Source: Candidatus Endomicrobiellum cryptotermitis (GTDB taxonomy: Bacteria > Elusimicrobiota > Endomicrobiia > Endomicrobiales > Endomicrobiaceae). Taken from it: DNA of 62,881 bases. Made by a program: the position numbers and the translations under genes. The stretch spans positions 1 to 62,881 of the forward strand of contig JAIRNY010000003.1 of assembly GCA_031257835.1 (NCBI GenBank), written 5' to 3'. The notes under the pieces are model-generated. The model was given only the letters and a program-made list of their open reading frames with translations, did not search any database and was not told where the DNA came from. Below are positions 8,550 through 17,084 of this stretch, one piece after another; position 1 is the stretch's first letter, and each line of letters begins with the position of its first letter.

Positions 8550-9815
8550 GTGAAAATTGAACTTATTTGTACAGGCAGCGAACTTTTAACTGGTACAATA
8601 AATACTAATGCTGGTTTTATTGGCTCTAAACTTTACAATATAGGGCAAGAATTATATTTTGTTACAGATGTCAGTGATAAAAAAGAAGATTTAAAAAATG
8701 TTTTAAATAACGCTATATCTCGGAGTGACGTTATTATAGTTACGGGTGGCCTTGGTCCTACATTTGATGACATAACTGTTGAAACTGTATCAGAGTGTTT
8801 AAAGATACCTGTATATAGCGATGAAAAAATTTTACAAAGTATAAAAGATTATTTTTTTAAAAAAAGAAAAACATTTCCTGAAATTAACAAAAAACAAGCC
8901 AATATTATTAAATCTGCAAAAATTTTAGAAAATAGGTTTGGAACAGCGCCTGGACAAATGCTACACTTTGATTTTAAATATAAAGATAAAAGTGTTAGGA
9001 AAACATTGTTTTTGCTTCCTGGCCCTCCAAGAGAGATGACACCTATTTTTAATGAAAATGTTGAACCGTTTTTAAAAAGTTATTCTATAGGCATAAAAAA
9101 AAGCGTTTCTATAAACGTGTTTGGGATTGCAGAGTCTGAAGTTGAAGAACTTATAAAACCTGTTATAGAAACTGCAAGGTTTGGTTATAATGACACAGTA
9201 AAATTTGGCATTTTAGCAAATGATTCTGTTATAAAAATTAAATTTTCTGTTTCAGGCCAAGATGAAATTTTTGTAGATGAGACAATAAATAAATTAAAGC
9301 TGGGTTTTGCTAATATTTTGAAAGACAATATTTTTGGTTTTGGTGATGACACTTTATCGTCTGTGGTTGGGAAACTATTAATTGGAAGGAAAAAAACTAT
9401 TTCGCTTGCAGAGTCTTGTACAGGTGGTAAAATATCTTCTATAATTACTGATATTGCAGGTAGTTCTTTATATTTAAAAAATTCTATAGTTGTTTATTCT
9501 AACGAGTCAAAAATAAAGTTGTTAGGTGTAAAAGAAAGTACTATTAATAGTTTTGGAGCTGTAAGCGAACAAACTACTAAAGAAATGGTAGAATGTATCT
9601 TAAAACTTTCAAGTACAGATTATGCGTTGTCAGTGACAGGTATTGCAGGCCCTGGTGGCGCTACAAGAGATAAACCAGTAGGACTTGTCTACATTGGTTT
9701 TGCTGATAAGAAAAAGACAGAAGTTTTTAAATTTTTGTTTAGTGGAGTAAGAGAACAGATAAGGAAATGTGCTGTAAACGCAAGCTTAGATTTAATTAGA
9801 AGACGTTTAGTATAA
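8550..9815 (+). CDS. cinA: CinA-like protein (competence/damage-inducible, NMN deamidase domain)
   Basis: This two-domain protein has an N-terminal MoaB/MogA-like domain (IELICTGSELLTGTINTNAG, then VTGGLGPTFDDITVE and LLPGPPREMTPIF). The C-terminal domain is PncC-type (LAESCTGGKISSIITDIAGSS and SVTGIAGPGGA). PncC domains convert NMN to nicotinate mononucleotide in pyridine-nucleotide salvage. The 421-residue length is usual for the full-length family. The start is GTG at 8550, four bases after thrC; no better ATG precedes the conserved KIELICTG. Confidence 0.93.
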   Translation: MKIELICTGSELLTGTINTNAGFIGSKLYNIGQELYFVTDVSDKKEDLKNVLNNAISRSDVIIVTGGLGPTFDDITVETVSECLKIPVYSDEKILQSIKDYFFKKRKTFPEINKKQANIIKSAKILENRFGTAPGQMLHFDFKYKDKSVRKTLFLLPGPPREMTPIFNENVEPFLKSYSIGIKKSVSINVFGIAESEVEELIKPVIETARFGYNDTVKFGILANDSVIKIKFSVSGQDEIFVDETINKLKLGFANILKDNIFGFGDDTLSSVVGKLLIGRKKTISLAESCTGGKISSIITDIAGSSLYLKNSIVVYSNESKIKLLGVKESTINSFGAVSEQTTKEMVECILKLSSTDYALSVTGIAGPGGATRDKPVGLVYIGFADKKKTEVFKFLFSGVREQIRKCAVNASLDLIRRRLV

Positions 9816-9841
9816 CAAACAGTTACAAAAGTAGGGGCTAG

Positions 9842-10302
9842 ATGGTTAAAGAAACTTCTTGTGGGGCTGTAATATGTAAAATAGAAAATGCTAATCCTGT
9901 ATTTTACTTGTAAAATCTGTTAAAAGTGGCGGCTGGGGTTTCCCTAAAGGGCATATGGAAAAAGGAGAGACAGAAAAAGAAACTGCTGGTAGAGAAATTT
10001 TTGAAGAAACAGGAATAAAACAGCTTAAATTTGACGATAATTTTAGGCAAGAAGAGGTTTATATAATAGACAATGAAGAAACAACAAAATTAGGATACAA
10101 AATAGAAAAACGTGTGGTATATTTTTTTGCTTTGTCATCATCTGGTAATGAAATTTTAGAATATGATAAAAAAGAAATATCTGAAAGTAGATGGGTAATT
10201 TTTCAAAAAGCAAAAGAGTTGCTTTTGTTTCATAATTCAAAGGAAATTTTAAGTTTAGCTTATAAAAAAATTATAGAGAAGGGGGGAGGTAAATATGAGT
10301 AA
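9842..10302 (+). pseudogene. Nudix hydrolase with a one-base frameshift
   Basis: Translation from the ATG at 9842 (ribosome-binding site GTAGGGG) gives MVKETSCGAVICKIENANP and stops at 9911. One base out of frame, the protein continues as ILLVKSVKSGGWGFPKGHME and then a full Nudix box from that glycine (G-x5-E-x7-RE-I-x-EE-x-G-I) through the stop at 10302. The break lies near 9899-9905 beside a TTTT run. An internal ATG at 9955 could yield a shorter protein, but it would lose the first glycine of the Nudix box and the substrate-side strand. The end overlaps the next gene by 8 bases. It was probably an NTP or dinucleotide hydrolase. Confidence 0.8.
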
Positions 10303-11005
10303 TCCACTTTTAAAAGACAGTGTTTTTAGTTCTCCAATAAGAAGTAATGATGTTATGACAGTTGCGGGCACAATAAATAAAAGTATAATTCTTTGGGTGC
10401 TGCTTATTGCTAGTGCGTTTTATTCTTTGACACATCCAAACATAATAATGCCTTTACTTGTGACTTTGTTAATTGCTGGCTTTGTTATAGCAATGGTGTC
10501 TATTTTTAAAAAAGAGGCAACACCTTTTGTATCACCACTTTATGCAATATGTGAAGGTTTAATTTTAGGCACAATATCTTTATTTTTTGAAAAATCTTAT
10601 CCTGGTGTTGTAGTAAATGCAATCCTATTAACCATGTGCGTTTTATTTTGTATGCTTGCAGCTTATAAGACTGGTATGCTAAGAGCTACACGAAGATTTC
10701 AGAAAGTTGTAGTTTTTTCAACGCTTGCTATTTGTTTAGTGTACATTATAGATTTACTTTTAAACCTTTTTGGTGCAAGTAGTTTTTCGTATATTCACAA
10801 TTCTTCAGGACTTGGAATAATTATTAGTTTAGTTATAGTTGCAGTTGCTGCTTTCAACCTCATTATAGATTTTGATTTGATAGAGCAAGGTTCACAACAA
10901 GGTTCTCCTAAATATATGGAATGGTATAGTGCTTTGGCTCTAATGGTAACGTTAGTGTGGCTTTATCTTGAATGTTTAAGACTTTTAGGTAAAATAAAGG
11001 ATTAA
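10295..11005 (+). CDS. Bax inhibitor-1/YccA-like multi-span membrane protein
   Basis: The 236 residues contain about seven hydrophobic segments, starting near residue 30 (SIILWVLLIASAFYSL) and ending with LALMVTLVWLYLECLRLLG. The N-terminal NPLLKDSVFSS and the segment GLILGTISLFFE match bacterial BaxI_1-type proteins of the Bax inhibitor-1 superfamily. Their bacterial role is unclear; relatives are proposed to leak calcium or protons. A GGGGGAGG ribosome-binding site lies inside the end of the Nudix remnant. Its stop overlaps the start of engB by one base, so it is part of that transcript. Confidence 0.85.
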   Translation: MSNPLLKDSVFSSPIRSNDVMTVAGTINKSIILWVLLIASAFYSLTHPNIIMPLLVTLLIAGFVIAMVSIFKKEATPFVSPLYAICEGLILGTISLFFEKSYPGVVVNAILLTMCVLFCMLAAYKTGMLRATRRFQKVVVFSTLAICLVYIIDLLLNLFGASSFSYIHNSSGLGIIISLVIVAVAAFNLIIDFDLIEQGSQQGSPKYMEWYSALALMVTLVWLYLECLRLLGKIKD

Positions 11006-11592
11006 TGTTATTAGATAAAACAGTTTTTTTTATGGCAACTTCTGATGCAACAACTTTACCTCAAAGTATTGCAGAAGTTGTTTTTGTTGGTAGATCTAAC
11101 GTAGGTAAAAGCAGTGTTATAAACGCTTTATGTTCTAGGAAAAATCTTGCCAGAACTTCAAAAACTCCTGGCAGGACAAGGAGTATAAATGTTTACAGTA
11201 TTGTCATAAAAAAATGGCTTATAGATTTACCGGGTTATGGTTTTGCAAAAGTAAGTTTTAAAGAAAAAGAACTTTGGAATAAAATGATAGAAGAATGTAT
11301 AGTTCAAAGGAAAAACAAAAAAACAGTCTATGTTATTATAGATGGTCTTGTAGGACCTACAGAACTAGATTTTAATATGGTTTGTTGGTTAAAAGAACAT
11401 AAAGTACCTTTTAAAATAATTGTAAACAAATGTGATAAGGTGCCAAACATAATTTCTCAAGAAGAGATAAAAAGTAAGACAACAGAGCTTTTTAAAATAG
11501 ATTCAGAAAATGTGTTTACAATAAGTGCGAAAAAAAGAAATGGCTTTGATAATCTTCAATTGGACATAATAAAATTTTTAGGTATAAAATAA
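11005..11592 (+). CDS. engB: Ribosome biogenesis GTPase EngB (YsxC/YihA)
   Basis: EngB is an essential GTPase of large ribosomal subunit assembly. The 195 residues carry the G1 loop GRSNVGKSS (29-37), a G2 threonine in KTPGRTRSINVY, G3 in DLPGYGFAKV and G4 in IVNKCDKVP. G5 is FTISAKKRNGFDNL. The start ATG overlaps the previous stop (TTAATG arrangement), indicating translational coupling. Confidence 0.95.
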   Translation: MLLDKTVFFMATSDATTLPQSIAEVVFVGRSNVGKSSVINALCSRKNLARTSKTPGRTRSINVYSIVIKKWLIDLPGYGFAKVSFKEKELWNKMIEECIVQRKNKKTVYVIIDGLVGPTELDFNMVCWLKEHKVPFKIIVNKCDKVPNIISQEEIKSKTTELFKIDSENVFTISAKKRNGFDNLQLDIIKFLGIK

Positions 11593-11603
11593 AGGATAAA
11601 AGT

Positions 11604-12080
11604 ATGTCTAATCGTCCATCTTGGGACAATTATTTTGTAAAGCTTGCTTGGCTTGTAGCAGAAAGATCAACCTGTGTGCGCCATCATGTTGGCGCTGTTA
11701 TTGTAAAGGATAAAAGGATTCTTACAACTGGTTATAATGGAGCAGCTACTTCTGTAAAAGATTGTTTAGAGATGGGTTGTTTGAGAAATGAGCTAAAAAT
11801 TCCTTCAGGGCAAAGGCACGAAATATGTAGAGCAATACATGCTGAGCAGAATGCTATTATTCAAGGCGGTTATAATGGTATAAACATAAAAGATGCTACA
11901 CTTTATTGCACACATTCTCCTTGTGTTTTGTGTGCAAAAATGATAGTAAATACTGGTATTAAAAGAGTAGTTGCAGATATTGAGTACTCTGACAACACGT
12001 TTAAAGCTCTTTTTTTAGAGGCAAATATAAAATTTTTCACATTACATCTTGAAAATTTAATAATAGCTCAAGTTACGTGA
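11604..12080 (+). CDS. Deoxycytidylate deaminase (ComEB-like)
   Basis: This zinc enzyme deaminates dCMP to dUMP for thymidylate synthesis. The 158-residue protein opens with RPSWDNYFVKLAWLVAERST. It contains VGAVIVKDKRILTTGYNGA and the zinc ligands in AIHAEQNAIIQGG (HAE) and SPCVLCAKMIV (PCxxC). A further Cys/His-rich insert (LEMGC, then RHEIC) is usual for dCMP deaminases of the ComEB type. The start follows AAAGGA. It is 11 bases after engB. Confidence 0.92.
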   Translation: MSNRPSWDNYFVKLAWLVAERSTCVRHHVGAVIVKDKRILTTGYNGAATSVKDCLEMGCLRNELKIPSGQRHEICRAIHAEQNAIIQGGYNGINIKDATLYCTHSPCVLCAKMIVNTGIKRVVADIEYSDNTFKALFLEANIKFFTLHLENLIIAQVT

Positions 12081-12106
12081 GCTATAAAATAAAGGGTGGA
12101 GGGCTT

Positions 12107-12563
12107 ATGAAAAAAGTTTTGTTAGCTTTATGCGGTGTTTTTTTCTTGTGTAGTCTAGAGTACCTCTAGTATCCTTTTCAGCATACAAAGATATGGATAA
12201 AGGTGATGCTAAGGCAGTAGAAAAGTTGATAAAGGATAAATCTAATTATGTAGCCAAATTAGATGCTTTATTAACTAAGTATGAATCTGCAGGAGAAAAA
12301 GATAAAGAGTCCATAAAAAAGGAGATAAAAAATTAGTAAAGTCTAATTTAGATAAAAATGCAGCTTTTAAACAAGCTATAATAGAGCAAAAGAAAAAGAT
12401 AATAGAAAAACTTGAAAAAGAACTTGCTGATGTTAAAGCTGACAAGGATAAGTATATAGATGATAAAGTAGATTTTCTTGTAAGCCTTGAAGGTATAGCA
12501 AAAACACACGATAAAGCTTTGATAAATATTGAGAAAAAACCTAAAACTGAACAACATAAATAA
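12107..12563 (+). pseudogene. Secreted small coiled-coil protein, two frameshifts
   Basis: A good ribosome-binding site (GGTGGAGGG) precedes MKKVLLALCGVFFLCS, a signal-peptide start that stops at 12168-12170. The next frame continues as VPLVSFSAYKDMDKGDAKAV and a Lys/Glu-rich helix, then breaks again near 12331-12336 in an A-run. A third segment, LVKSNLDKNAAFKQAIIEQK, runs to the stop at 12563. Joining the three pieces gives a coherent protein of about 150 residues that would be exported and almost wholly coiled coil. I do not recognise a named family. Both breaks are single-base events. Confidence 0.65.
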
Positions 12564-12574
12564 ATTAAAGAAAA

Positions 12575-12610
12575 AGAAGACATCATTTATAAATGATGTC
12601 CTCTTTTTTA
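12575..12610 (+). terminator. Bidirectional Rho-independent terminator
   Basis: The perfect 22-base inverted repeat GACATCATTTAT/AAATGATGTC (12579-12600) is flanked by AAAAAGAA on the left and CTCTTTTTTA on the right. It therefore has a T-run on both strands. It sits between two convergent genes (the coiled-coil remnant and the porin) and would serve both. Confidence 0.85.
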
Positions 12611-12623
12611 TAGTCAAAAATAC

Positions 12624-13802
12624 TTAAAAGCTCATTCTTGCTCTTATACCTGTAACAACTGTATTATCTTTTAATACTGCATTCCCACCTTTAGGATCAA
12701 TGAAATACTGAACAGCTGGTGTAATTGCAAAATTTTTGTTTATACCAAAATTATAGTATAATTCCACTTCTGTTTCAGCTCCATCTTTATAGTTAGGATT
12801 TACGTATTCTTTATAGTCTTTAGAGCCATACATTTGCCCTATTGCAAAACCCGTGATATCTGTTGGTCTAGACCAAATATTTCCAGAAACTTGAACTCCA
12901 GCATGCCAAGACATAGATAATGGTTGTGTTAGTTCTGTTGGTGTTATCTGAGAAGAAGTTGATTTAAGTACTGAAGCAGAAGAATCTTTATAAGAAACTC
13001 TTCCAAAAATGCCTACGTTGTCGTTAACTTCATGGTCTACACTGATACCAAAACCACAAATACCTGATTTTTTATTTATATCTTTTAAAGAAAAATGATT
13101 TCTGTTATTGCTCCAAACATAAGCAAGTAGATTACAAAATTTATAAGGGGAATATTTAAGTTGTAGCGCATTAACTCCACTAGAATCTACATGATCTATA
13201 TCATGTGAAAAATAAGCATATGTAATTTTGAAGTTTTCAACTATATTATAATCTAATGCTAAAGCTAAACGTTGGGGAGGGGTTTCTATTATTTTATCTC
13301 CACTAAAAATTGAAGTTATAAATTTAGAATTGCTGTCGTCAGAATATTTATTCCCGGCAAAGAGTGAATTAAAACTTAGTTTTCCAAAAGCTATAGTGAG
13401 TTTATCGTCAAATATAGATTGTTGATAATATAATTTTGTAACTTTAGCAAGTGTATCTGTTGCGTCATTTAAAGTAGGGTCAGATACGGCATCATTAACT
13501 ACAGCATATGTTTGTACTTTATCATTAAGCCCTTTACCTCTACCACCTTGAAATTGAACTAGAACTTTACTATTGTGTTCAAAATTTTTCTCTAATGTTA
13601 AATCGAAAAGATATACACCTGCAGAAGCTCCTTCCACATCATTTTGTATATTTTCTTTAGGAGTATCTTGGAGAACGAAAGTTCCACCACCTTTAACTTT
13701 GATGCCAAATTGTTCTGCTACTGAGTCTGCTGAAAACATTTTGGCAGGGACAACTAAAGTAAAAACAATAATTAACAGTGCTAATTTTATAAAGCCTTTC
13801 AA
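12624..13802 (-). CDS. OprB-like carbohydrate-type porin
   Basis: This is an outer-membrane beta-barrel. The 392-residue protein has a signal peptide (hydrophobic stretch about 6-20, likely cleavage after FSA near 25). Alternating amphipathic strands and short polar loops follow, and the chain ends in the aromatic C-terminus RARMSF. The end segment, ETEVELYYNFGINKNFAITP then AVQYFIDPKGG, resembles OprB-family sugar porins. The start is TTG, seven bases after a GGAGG ribosome-binding site (read on the minus strand). A decayed relative with the same C-terminal pattern occurs at 53405-54241. The transported substrate is unknown. Confidence 0.8.
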   Translation of the reverse strand: MKGFIKLALLIIVFTLVVPAKMFSADSVAEQFGIKVKGGGTFVLQDTPKENIQNDVEGASAGVYLFDLTLEKNFEHNSKVLVQFQGGRGKGLNDKVQTYAVVNDAVSDPTLNDATDTLAKVTKLYYQQSIFDDKLTIAFGKLSFNSLFAGNKYSDDSNSKFITSIFSGDKIIETPPQRLALALDYNIVENFKITYAYFSHDIDHVDSSGVNALQLKYSPYKFCNLLAYVWSNNRNHFSLKDINKKSGICGFGISVDHEVNDNVGIFGRVSYKDSSASVLKSTSSQITPTELTQPLSMSWHAGVQVSGNIWSRPTDITGFAIGQMYGSKDYKEYVNPNYKDGAETEVELYYNFGINKNFAITPAVQYFIDPKGGNAVLKDNTVVTGIRARMSF

Positions 13803-14162
13803 TTTATAACCTCCTTTTAAAATCTTTTAAAATGATATTTAGATACGTAACTTGACTTGGCAATTATTTTAACATTATAGAATACAAAAAAACAATAGAG
13901 TAATTGTGAAAAAAAGTAAAATTTATCTAGAATCTGACTTGACCATTTGAGGTTTCCAACCTAATTTTTATGTGTAAATCCCTCGTTTTCCCTTAAACCC
14001 GGTCAACTCGGTAGTATTCAATATTAAAAGTTTATAGCTCATAGACCGCTCTTTGAGATAGCATTGTAAAGATACTAGATATATAATATATCTAAAATTG
14101 ATTTATAAAGTTTAACGTTAAAATTATGTTATAATCTTATTTTGAGATTGTGTTTCAAAATA
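13803..14162. other. Intergenic region with no gene seen
   Basis: No convincing ORF, tRNA or known RNA is visible. It holds the porin promoter region and an interrupted inverted repeat with ends GACTTGACC (near 13936) and GGTCAACTC (near 14021) about 80 bases apart. A lone TATAAT occurs at 14130-14135. The remainder is AT-rich sequence without recognisable signals. Confidence 0.5.
13874..13879 (-). promoter_or_regulatory. Probable -10 box for the porin gene
   Basis: On the minus strand TATAAT lies 72-77 bases upstream of the porin start codon. No convincing -35 hexamer is present at 16-18 bases, although a T-rich tract precedes it. It is the best promoter candidate in this gap. Confidence 0.4.
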
Positions 14163-14190
14163 TTGAGTTATAGCATGCATGAGTTATAAT
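14163..14190 (+). promoter_or_regulatory. Promoter candidate for the rpsB operon
   Basis: TTGAGT (14163-14168) and a perfect TATAAT (14185-14190) are 16 bases apart. Transcription from here would make a leader of roughly 215 bases before rpsB. A second TATAAT at 14130-14135 lacks a good -35 box. Confidence 0.6.
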
Positions 14191-14269
14191 GTATGTATAG
14201 GCAATATATAAACTTGAAAAGTGTTTTGAGTTTTTGATAAGATCTTTAAGATTTTTATAGATGTTTTAA

Positions 14270-14400
14270 TGAGCACACAGCTGGATTTGCTAAAAGTTCC
14301 CTAAATTTTAGGGTTTTAGAGACTTAAAGCTGTGGAAGCCGTAAGGCGAATGAGAAACATAAACGTCTTAAAACGGAACTGCTAAGTTGCAGTAAAAACA
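14270..14400 (+). promoter_or_regulatory. Structured 5' leader of rpsB
   Basis: Several stems are visible. CACAGCT (14276-14282) pairs with AGCTGTG (14328-14334) and closes an inner hairpin CTAAAA...CCCTAAA/TTTAGGG...TTTTAG (14290-14319). A GCC-GTAA-GGC hairpin with a GNRA-type tetraloop follows (14338-14347), then ACTGC/GCAGT (14378-14393) just before the AAGGAG site. Leaders of rpsB in other bacteria bind S2 for feedback control. This one may do the same, but I do not recognise an established RNA family in it. Confidence 0.5.
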
Positions 14401-14414
14401 AAGGAGACAGTAGC

Positions 14415-15200
14415 ATGGCAACCATTACAATGAAAGCTTTATTAGAAGCAGGTGTCCATTTTGGGCACCAAACAAGAAGATGGAACCCAAAAATGGCGAA
14501 GTTTATTTTTGGTACTAGGAACAAAATACATATTATAGATCTTCAAAAAACGTTAAAAGAATTAAAAAAAAATTATAAAGTTGTAAGAGATTTTGTTGCA
14601 GAAGGTAAAGATATAATATTTGTAGGCACAAAAAAACAAGCCCAAACGCCAATTAAGGAAGATTCTCTTCGTTGTGGAGCATATTTTGTTTCTAATAGAT
14701 GGTTAGGAGGAACTCTAACAAATTTTGAAACATCGAAAAAATCTATTGCACGGTATAAAGAAATAGAAAAAATGAAAGAAGAAGGTATATTTAAGCTTCT
14801 TTCGAAAAAAGAGCAATCTAAAATTGAAAAAGAAAGAGTAAGACTAGAGAAATCTTTAGAAGGTTTAAAGAATATGTCTGCTCTACCAGGTCTTATGTTT
14901 GTAGTAGATCCGCATGAGGAGTCAACAGCGGTTTTAGAAGCAAGAAAACTAAACATACCTGTTGTTGCAATTTGTGACACCAATTGTGATCCAGATTTAG
15001 TTGATTTCCCAATTCCAGGAAATGACGATGCTATAAGAGCTGTAAAACTGTTTTGTTCTATTATTGCAGATGCAGTTTTAGAAGGTAAAGGTATTACAGA
15101 AAAAAAAGATGAAGTGCAATCGACATCTAATTCTCCTACAAAAGAGGTAAAGGAAGAAGTTGTAGCGTCAGAAAATGTTGTTCAAGGAGAAGTAGAATAA
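14415..15200 (+). CDS. rpsB: 30S ribosomal protein S2
   Basis: This is a small-subunit protein located near the head/body junction. The 261 residues show the S2 signatures [20 protein letters not shown] at the N-terminus, [10 protein letters not shown], and later [20 protein letters not shown] and [19 protein letters not shown]. The acidic tail after residue 235 is lineage-specific. An AAGGAG site lies 8 bases before the ATG. It begins a long co-directional run (rpsB-tsf-pyrH-frr-ferredoxin-uppS-cdsA-dxr-rseP) and its stop overlaps the tsf start. Confidence 0.98.
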   Translation: MATITMKALLEAGVHFGHQTRRWNPKMAKFIFGTRNKIHIIDLQKTLKELKKNYKVVRDFVAEGKDIIFVGTKKQAQTPIKEDSLRCGAYFVSNRWLGGTLTNFETSKKSIARYKEIEKMKEEGIFKLLSKKEQSKIEKERVRLEKSLEGLKNMSALPGLMFVVDPHEESTAVLEARKLNIPVVAICDTNCDPDLVDFPIPGNDDAIRAVKLFCSIIADAVLEGKGITEKKDEVQSTSNSPTKEVKEEVVASENVVQGEVE

Positions 15201-15796
15201 TGTTAACAGAACTTATAACAAAATTGAGAGAAATGACTGGTTCAGGTATAATGGATTGTAGAAATGCACTTAAAGAGTTTCCTAACGATATAGAAAAAGC
15301 TTGCCAATGGCTTAGAGAAAAAGGTATGGCGTCTGCTGTTAAGAAAGCAGGTAGAGCTGCAAAGCAAGGTTTAGTGTATTCTTATATACATGGCAATGGT
15401 AGCCTTGGAGTTTTAGTTGAAGTTAACTGTGAAACAGATTTTGTTGCAAAAACAGAAGATTTTCAATCTTTAGTTAAAGAAATTGCAATGCAGGTTGCTG
15501 CAGTTGCCCCTACTTATGTTGCTAAAGAGCAAGTGCCTACAAGTATTATTGAAGCTGAAAAGGAAATTTATAAAGCTCAACTTAAAGAAGAAGGCAAACC
15601 TGAAAAAGTTTGGGATAAAATAATTGAAGGTAAAATTGAAAAGTTTTATGGACAAATATGTTTATATGATCAAATTTATATAAGAGATACCTCAGGAAAA
15701 GAAACAATTAGAGATTTAGTTACAAAAGCAATAGCAAAAATTGGGGAAAATATTATAATAAAAAGGTTTGCAAGATTTAAACTTGGAGAAGACTAA
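15200..15796 (+). CDS. tsf: Elongation factor Ts
   Basis: EF-Ts is the guanine nucleotide exchange factor for EF-Tu. The 198-residue form matches the short EF-Ts of many bacteria. The N-terminal UBA-like domain contains LREMTGSGIMDCRNALKE and KACQWLREKGMASAVKKAGR. The core has VLVEVNCETDFVAKTEDFQ, the best-conserved EF-Ts motif. The ATG overlaps the rpsB stop by one base. Confidence 0.97.
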   Translation: MLTELITKLREMTGSGIMDCRNALKEFPNDIEKACQWLREKGMASAVKKAGRAAKQGLVYSYIHGNGSLGVLVEVNCETDFVAKTEDFQSLVKEIAMQVAAVAPTYVAKEQVPTSIIEAEKEIYKAQLKEEGKPEKVWDKIIEGKIEKFYGQICLYDQIYIRDTSGKETIRDLVTKAIAKIGENIIIKRFARFKLGED

Positions 15797-15798
15797 AT

Positions 15799-16494
15799 AT
15801 GTGCTCAAAAAGAGTACTTTTAAAACTTTCTGGGGAATCGTTTTCTATGGGGCAGTCTCCTGTTAGCCAAGATTGCATTTTAAGGACTGTAGAGGAAATA
15901 AAACTGGCACTTTCTATCGGTGTGGAGCTTTCTATAGTTGTTGGAGCGGGTAATATTTGGAGAGGTGAAGGTAAATTTATAGAAAGAGTTACTGCAGATA
16001 AGATGGGGATGCTTGCTACAGTTATGAATGCTTTAGCTTTAAACGAGGCATTATTAAAAGCAAAAATAAAATCTGTAGTTTTGTCTGCAAGTGGTGTAAG
16101 CGGTTTTGTAGAGACTTTTAATAGAGAAAAAGCTATAAGCTATATTGAGTCTGGACACGTGGTTATCTTTGCAGGGGGTATAGGAATTCCGTTCTTTACT
16201 ACAGATACTACTGCAGCTTTAAGAGCTGCTGAAATAAAAGCAAATGTATTGCTAAAAGCTACGCAAGTAGATGGTGTTTATAGTGCGGATCCAAAAAAAA
16301 ATAAAGACGTAGTAAAATATGTTTCTTTGACTTTTAAAGAAGCGTTAGATAAACAGTTGAAAGTTATGGAGAGCGAAGCGTTTTCCTTGTGTAGTCGAAC
16401 AAATATTTCTATTGTTGTTTTTAATTTTTATAAAGATGGAAATTTAAAAAAAGTTTTAAATGGTGAAAAGATAGGTACGATAGTGGAGGCTTAA
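15799..16494 (+). CDS. pyrH: Uridylate kinase
   Basis: PyrH phosphorylates UMP to UDP. The 231-residue protein belongs to the amino-acid-kinase fold. Diagnostic segments are VLLKLSGESFSMG at the start, VVGAGNIWRGEG, ADKMGMLATVMNALAL and FAGGIGIPFFTTDTTAALRA, followed by LLKATQVDGVYSADP. It starts two bases after tsf and ends one base before frr, the classical rpsB-tsf-pyrH-frr order. Confidence 0.97.
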   Translation: MCSKRVLLKLSGESFSMGQSPVSQDCILRTVEEIKLALSIGVELSIVVGAGNIWRGEGKFIERVTADKMGMLATVMNALALNEALLKAKIKSVVLSASGVSGFVETFNREKAISYIESGHVVIFAGGIGIPFFTTDTTAALRAAEIKANVLLKATQVDGVYSADPKKNKDVVKYVSLTFKEALDKQLKVMESEAFSLCSRTNISIVVFNFYKDGNLKKVLNGEKIGTIVEA

Positions 16495-16495
16495 A

Positions 16496-17059
16496 ATGCA
16501 AGTTCAAAGTTTTTTTTCGGCGTCACAAGAAGCCATGAAAAAAACTATAGATAGGTTAAAATGTGAGTTGTCTGCTGTACGAACAGGAAGAGCAAGTAGT
16601 ACTGTTATAGAAAACATTAAAATTGAAAGTTACGGTACTATTATGGTGGCTATTAACCAAGTTGCTAGTGTCAGTGTGCCTGACGCAAAAACAATAGAGG
16701 TAAGACCTTGGGATATTTCTCAGCTTGGTGTTATAGAAAAATCCATTCTTAAAGCAGATATAGGGATGACACCAATCAATGATGGCAAGCTTATACGTGT
16801 TAAAGTTCCTCCTTTAACAGAAGAGAGAAGAAAAGAAATAGCAAAATCTATTGGTAGAATGGCAGAAGATTTTAGAGTAACTGTAAGAAATGAGAGAAGA
16901 ACTTTATTTGAAAATATAAAAAAGCTTGAAAAAGATAAAATTATAACAGAAGATGACAGAAAAAAGTTTGAAGTTGAAGCTCAAAAGATAACTGACAATT
17001 TTGTAAAGTTGATAGACGAGCTAATAGCGTCAAAAGAAAAAGAAGTTATGCAAATATAA
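16496..17059 (+). CDS. frr: Ribosome recycling factor
   Basis: RRF splits post-termination ribosomes together with EF-G. The 187 residues contain LSAVRTGRASSTVIENIKIE near the N-terminus. IEVRPWDISQLGVIEKSIL, the conserved middle loop, and VKVPPLTEERRKEIAKSIG follow. Helices of the long three-helix bundle are evident. It is preceded by TGGAGG and separated from pyrH by one base. Confidence 0.97.
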   Translation: MQVQSFFSASQEAMKKTIDRLKCELSAVRTGRASSTVIENIKIESYGTIMVAINQVASVSVPDAKTIEVRPWDISQLGVIEKSILKADIGMTPINDGKLIRVKVPPLTEERRKEIAKSIGRMAEDFRVTVRNERRTLFENIKKLEKDKIITEDDRKKFEVEAQKITDNFVKLIDELIASKEKEVMQI

Positions 17060-17084
17060 ATAAAAAAATAGGAGGAAACAGTAA

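Noticed and set aside
14270-14400. A known metabolite riboswitch upstream of rpsB
   Set aside because: I compared it by eye with the consensus features of cobalamin, c-di-GMP, SAM, TPP and glycine riboswitches and found no convincing match; kept only as a structured leader.
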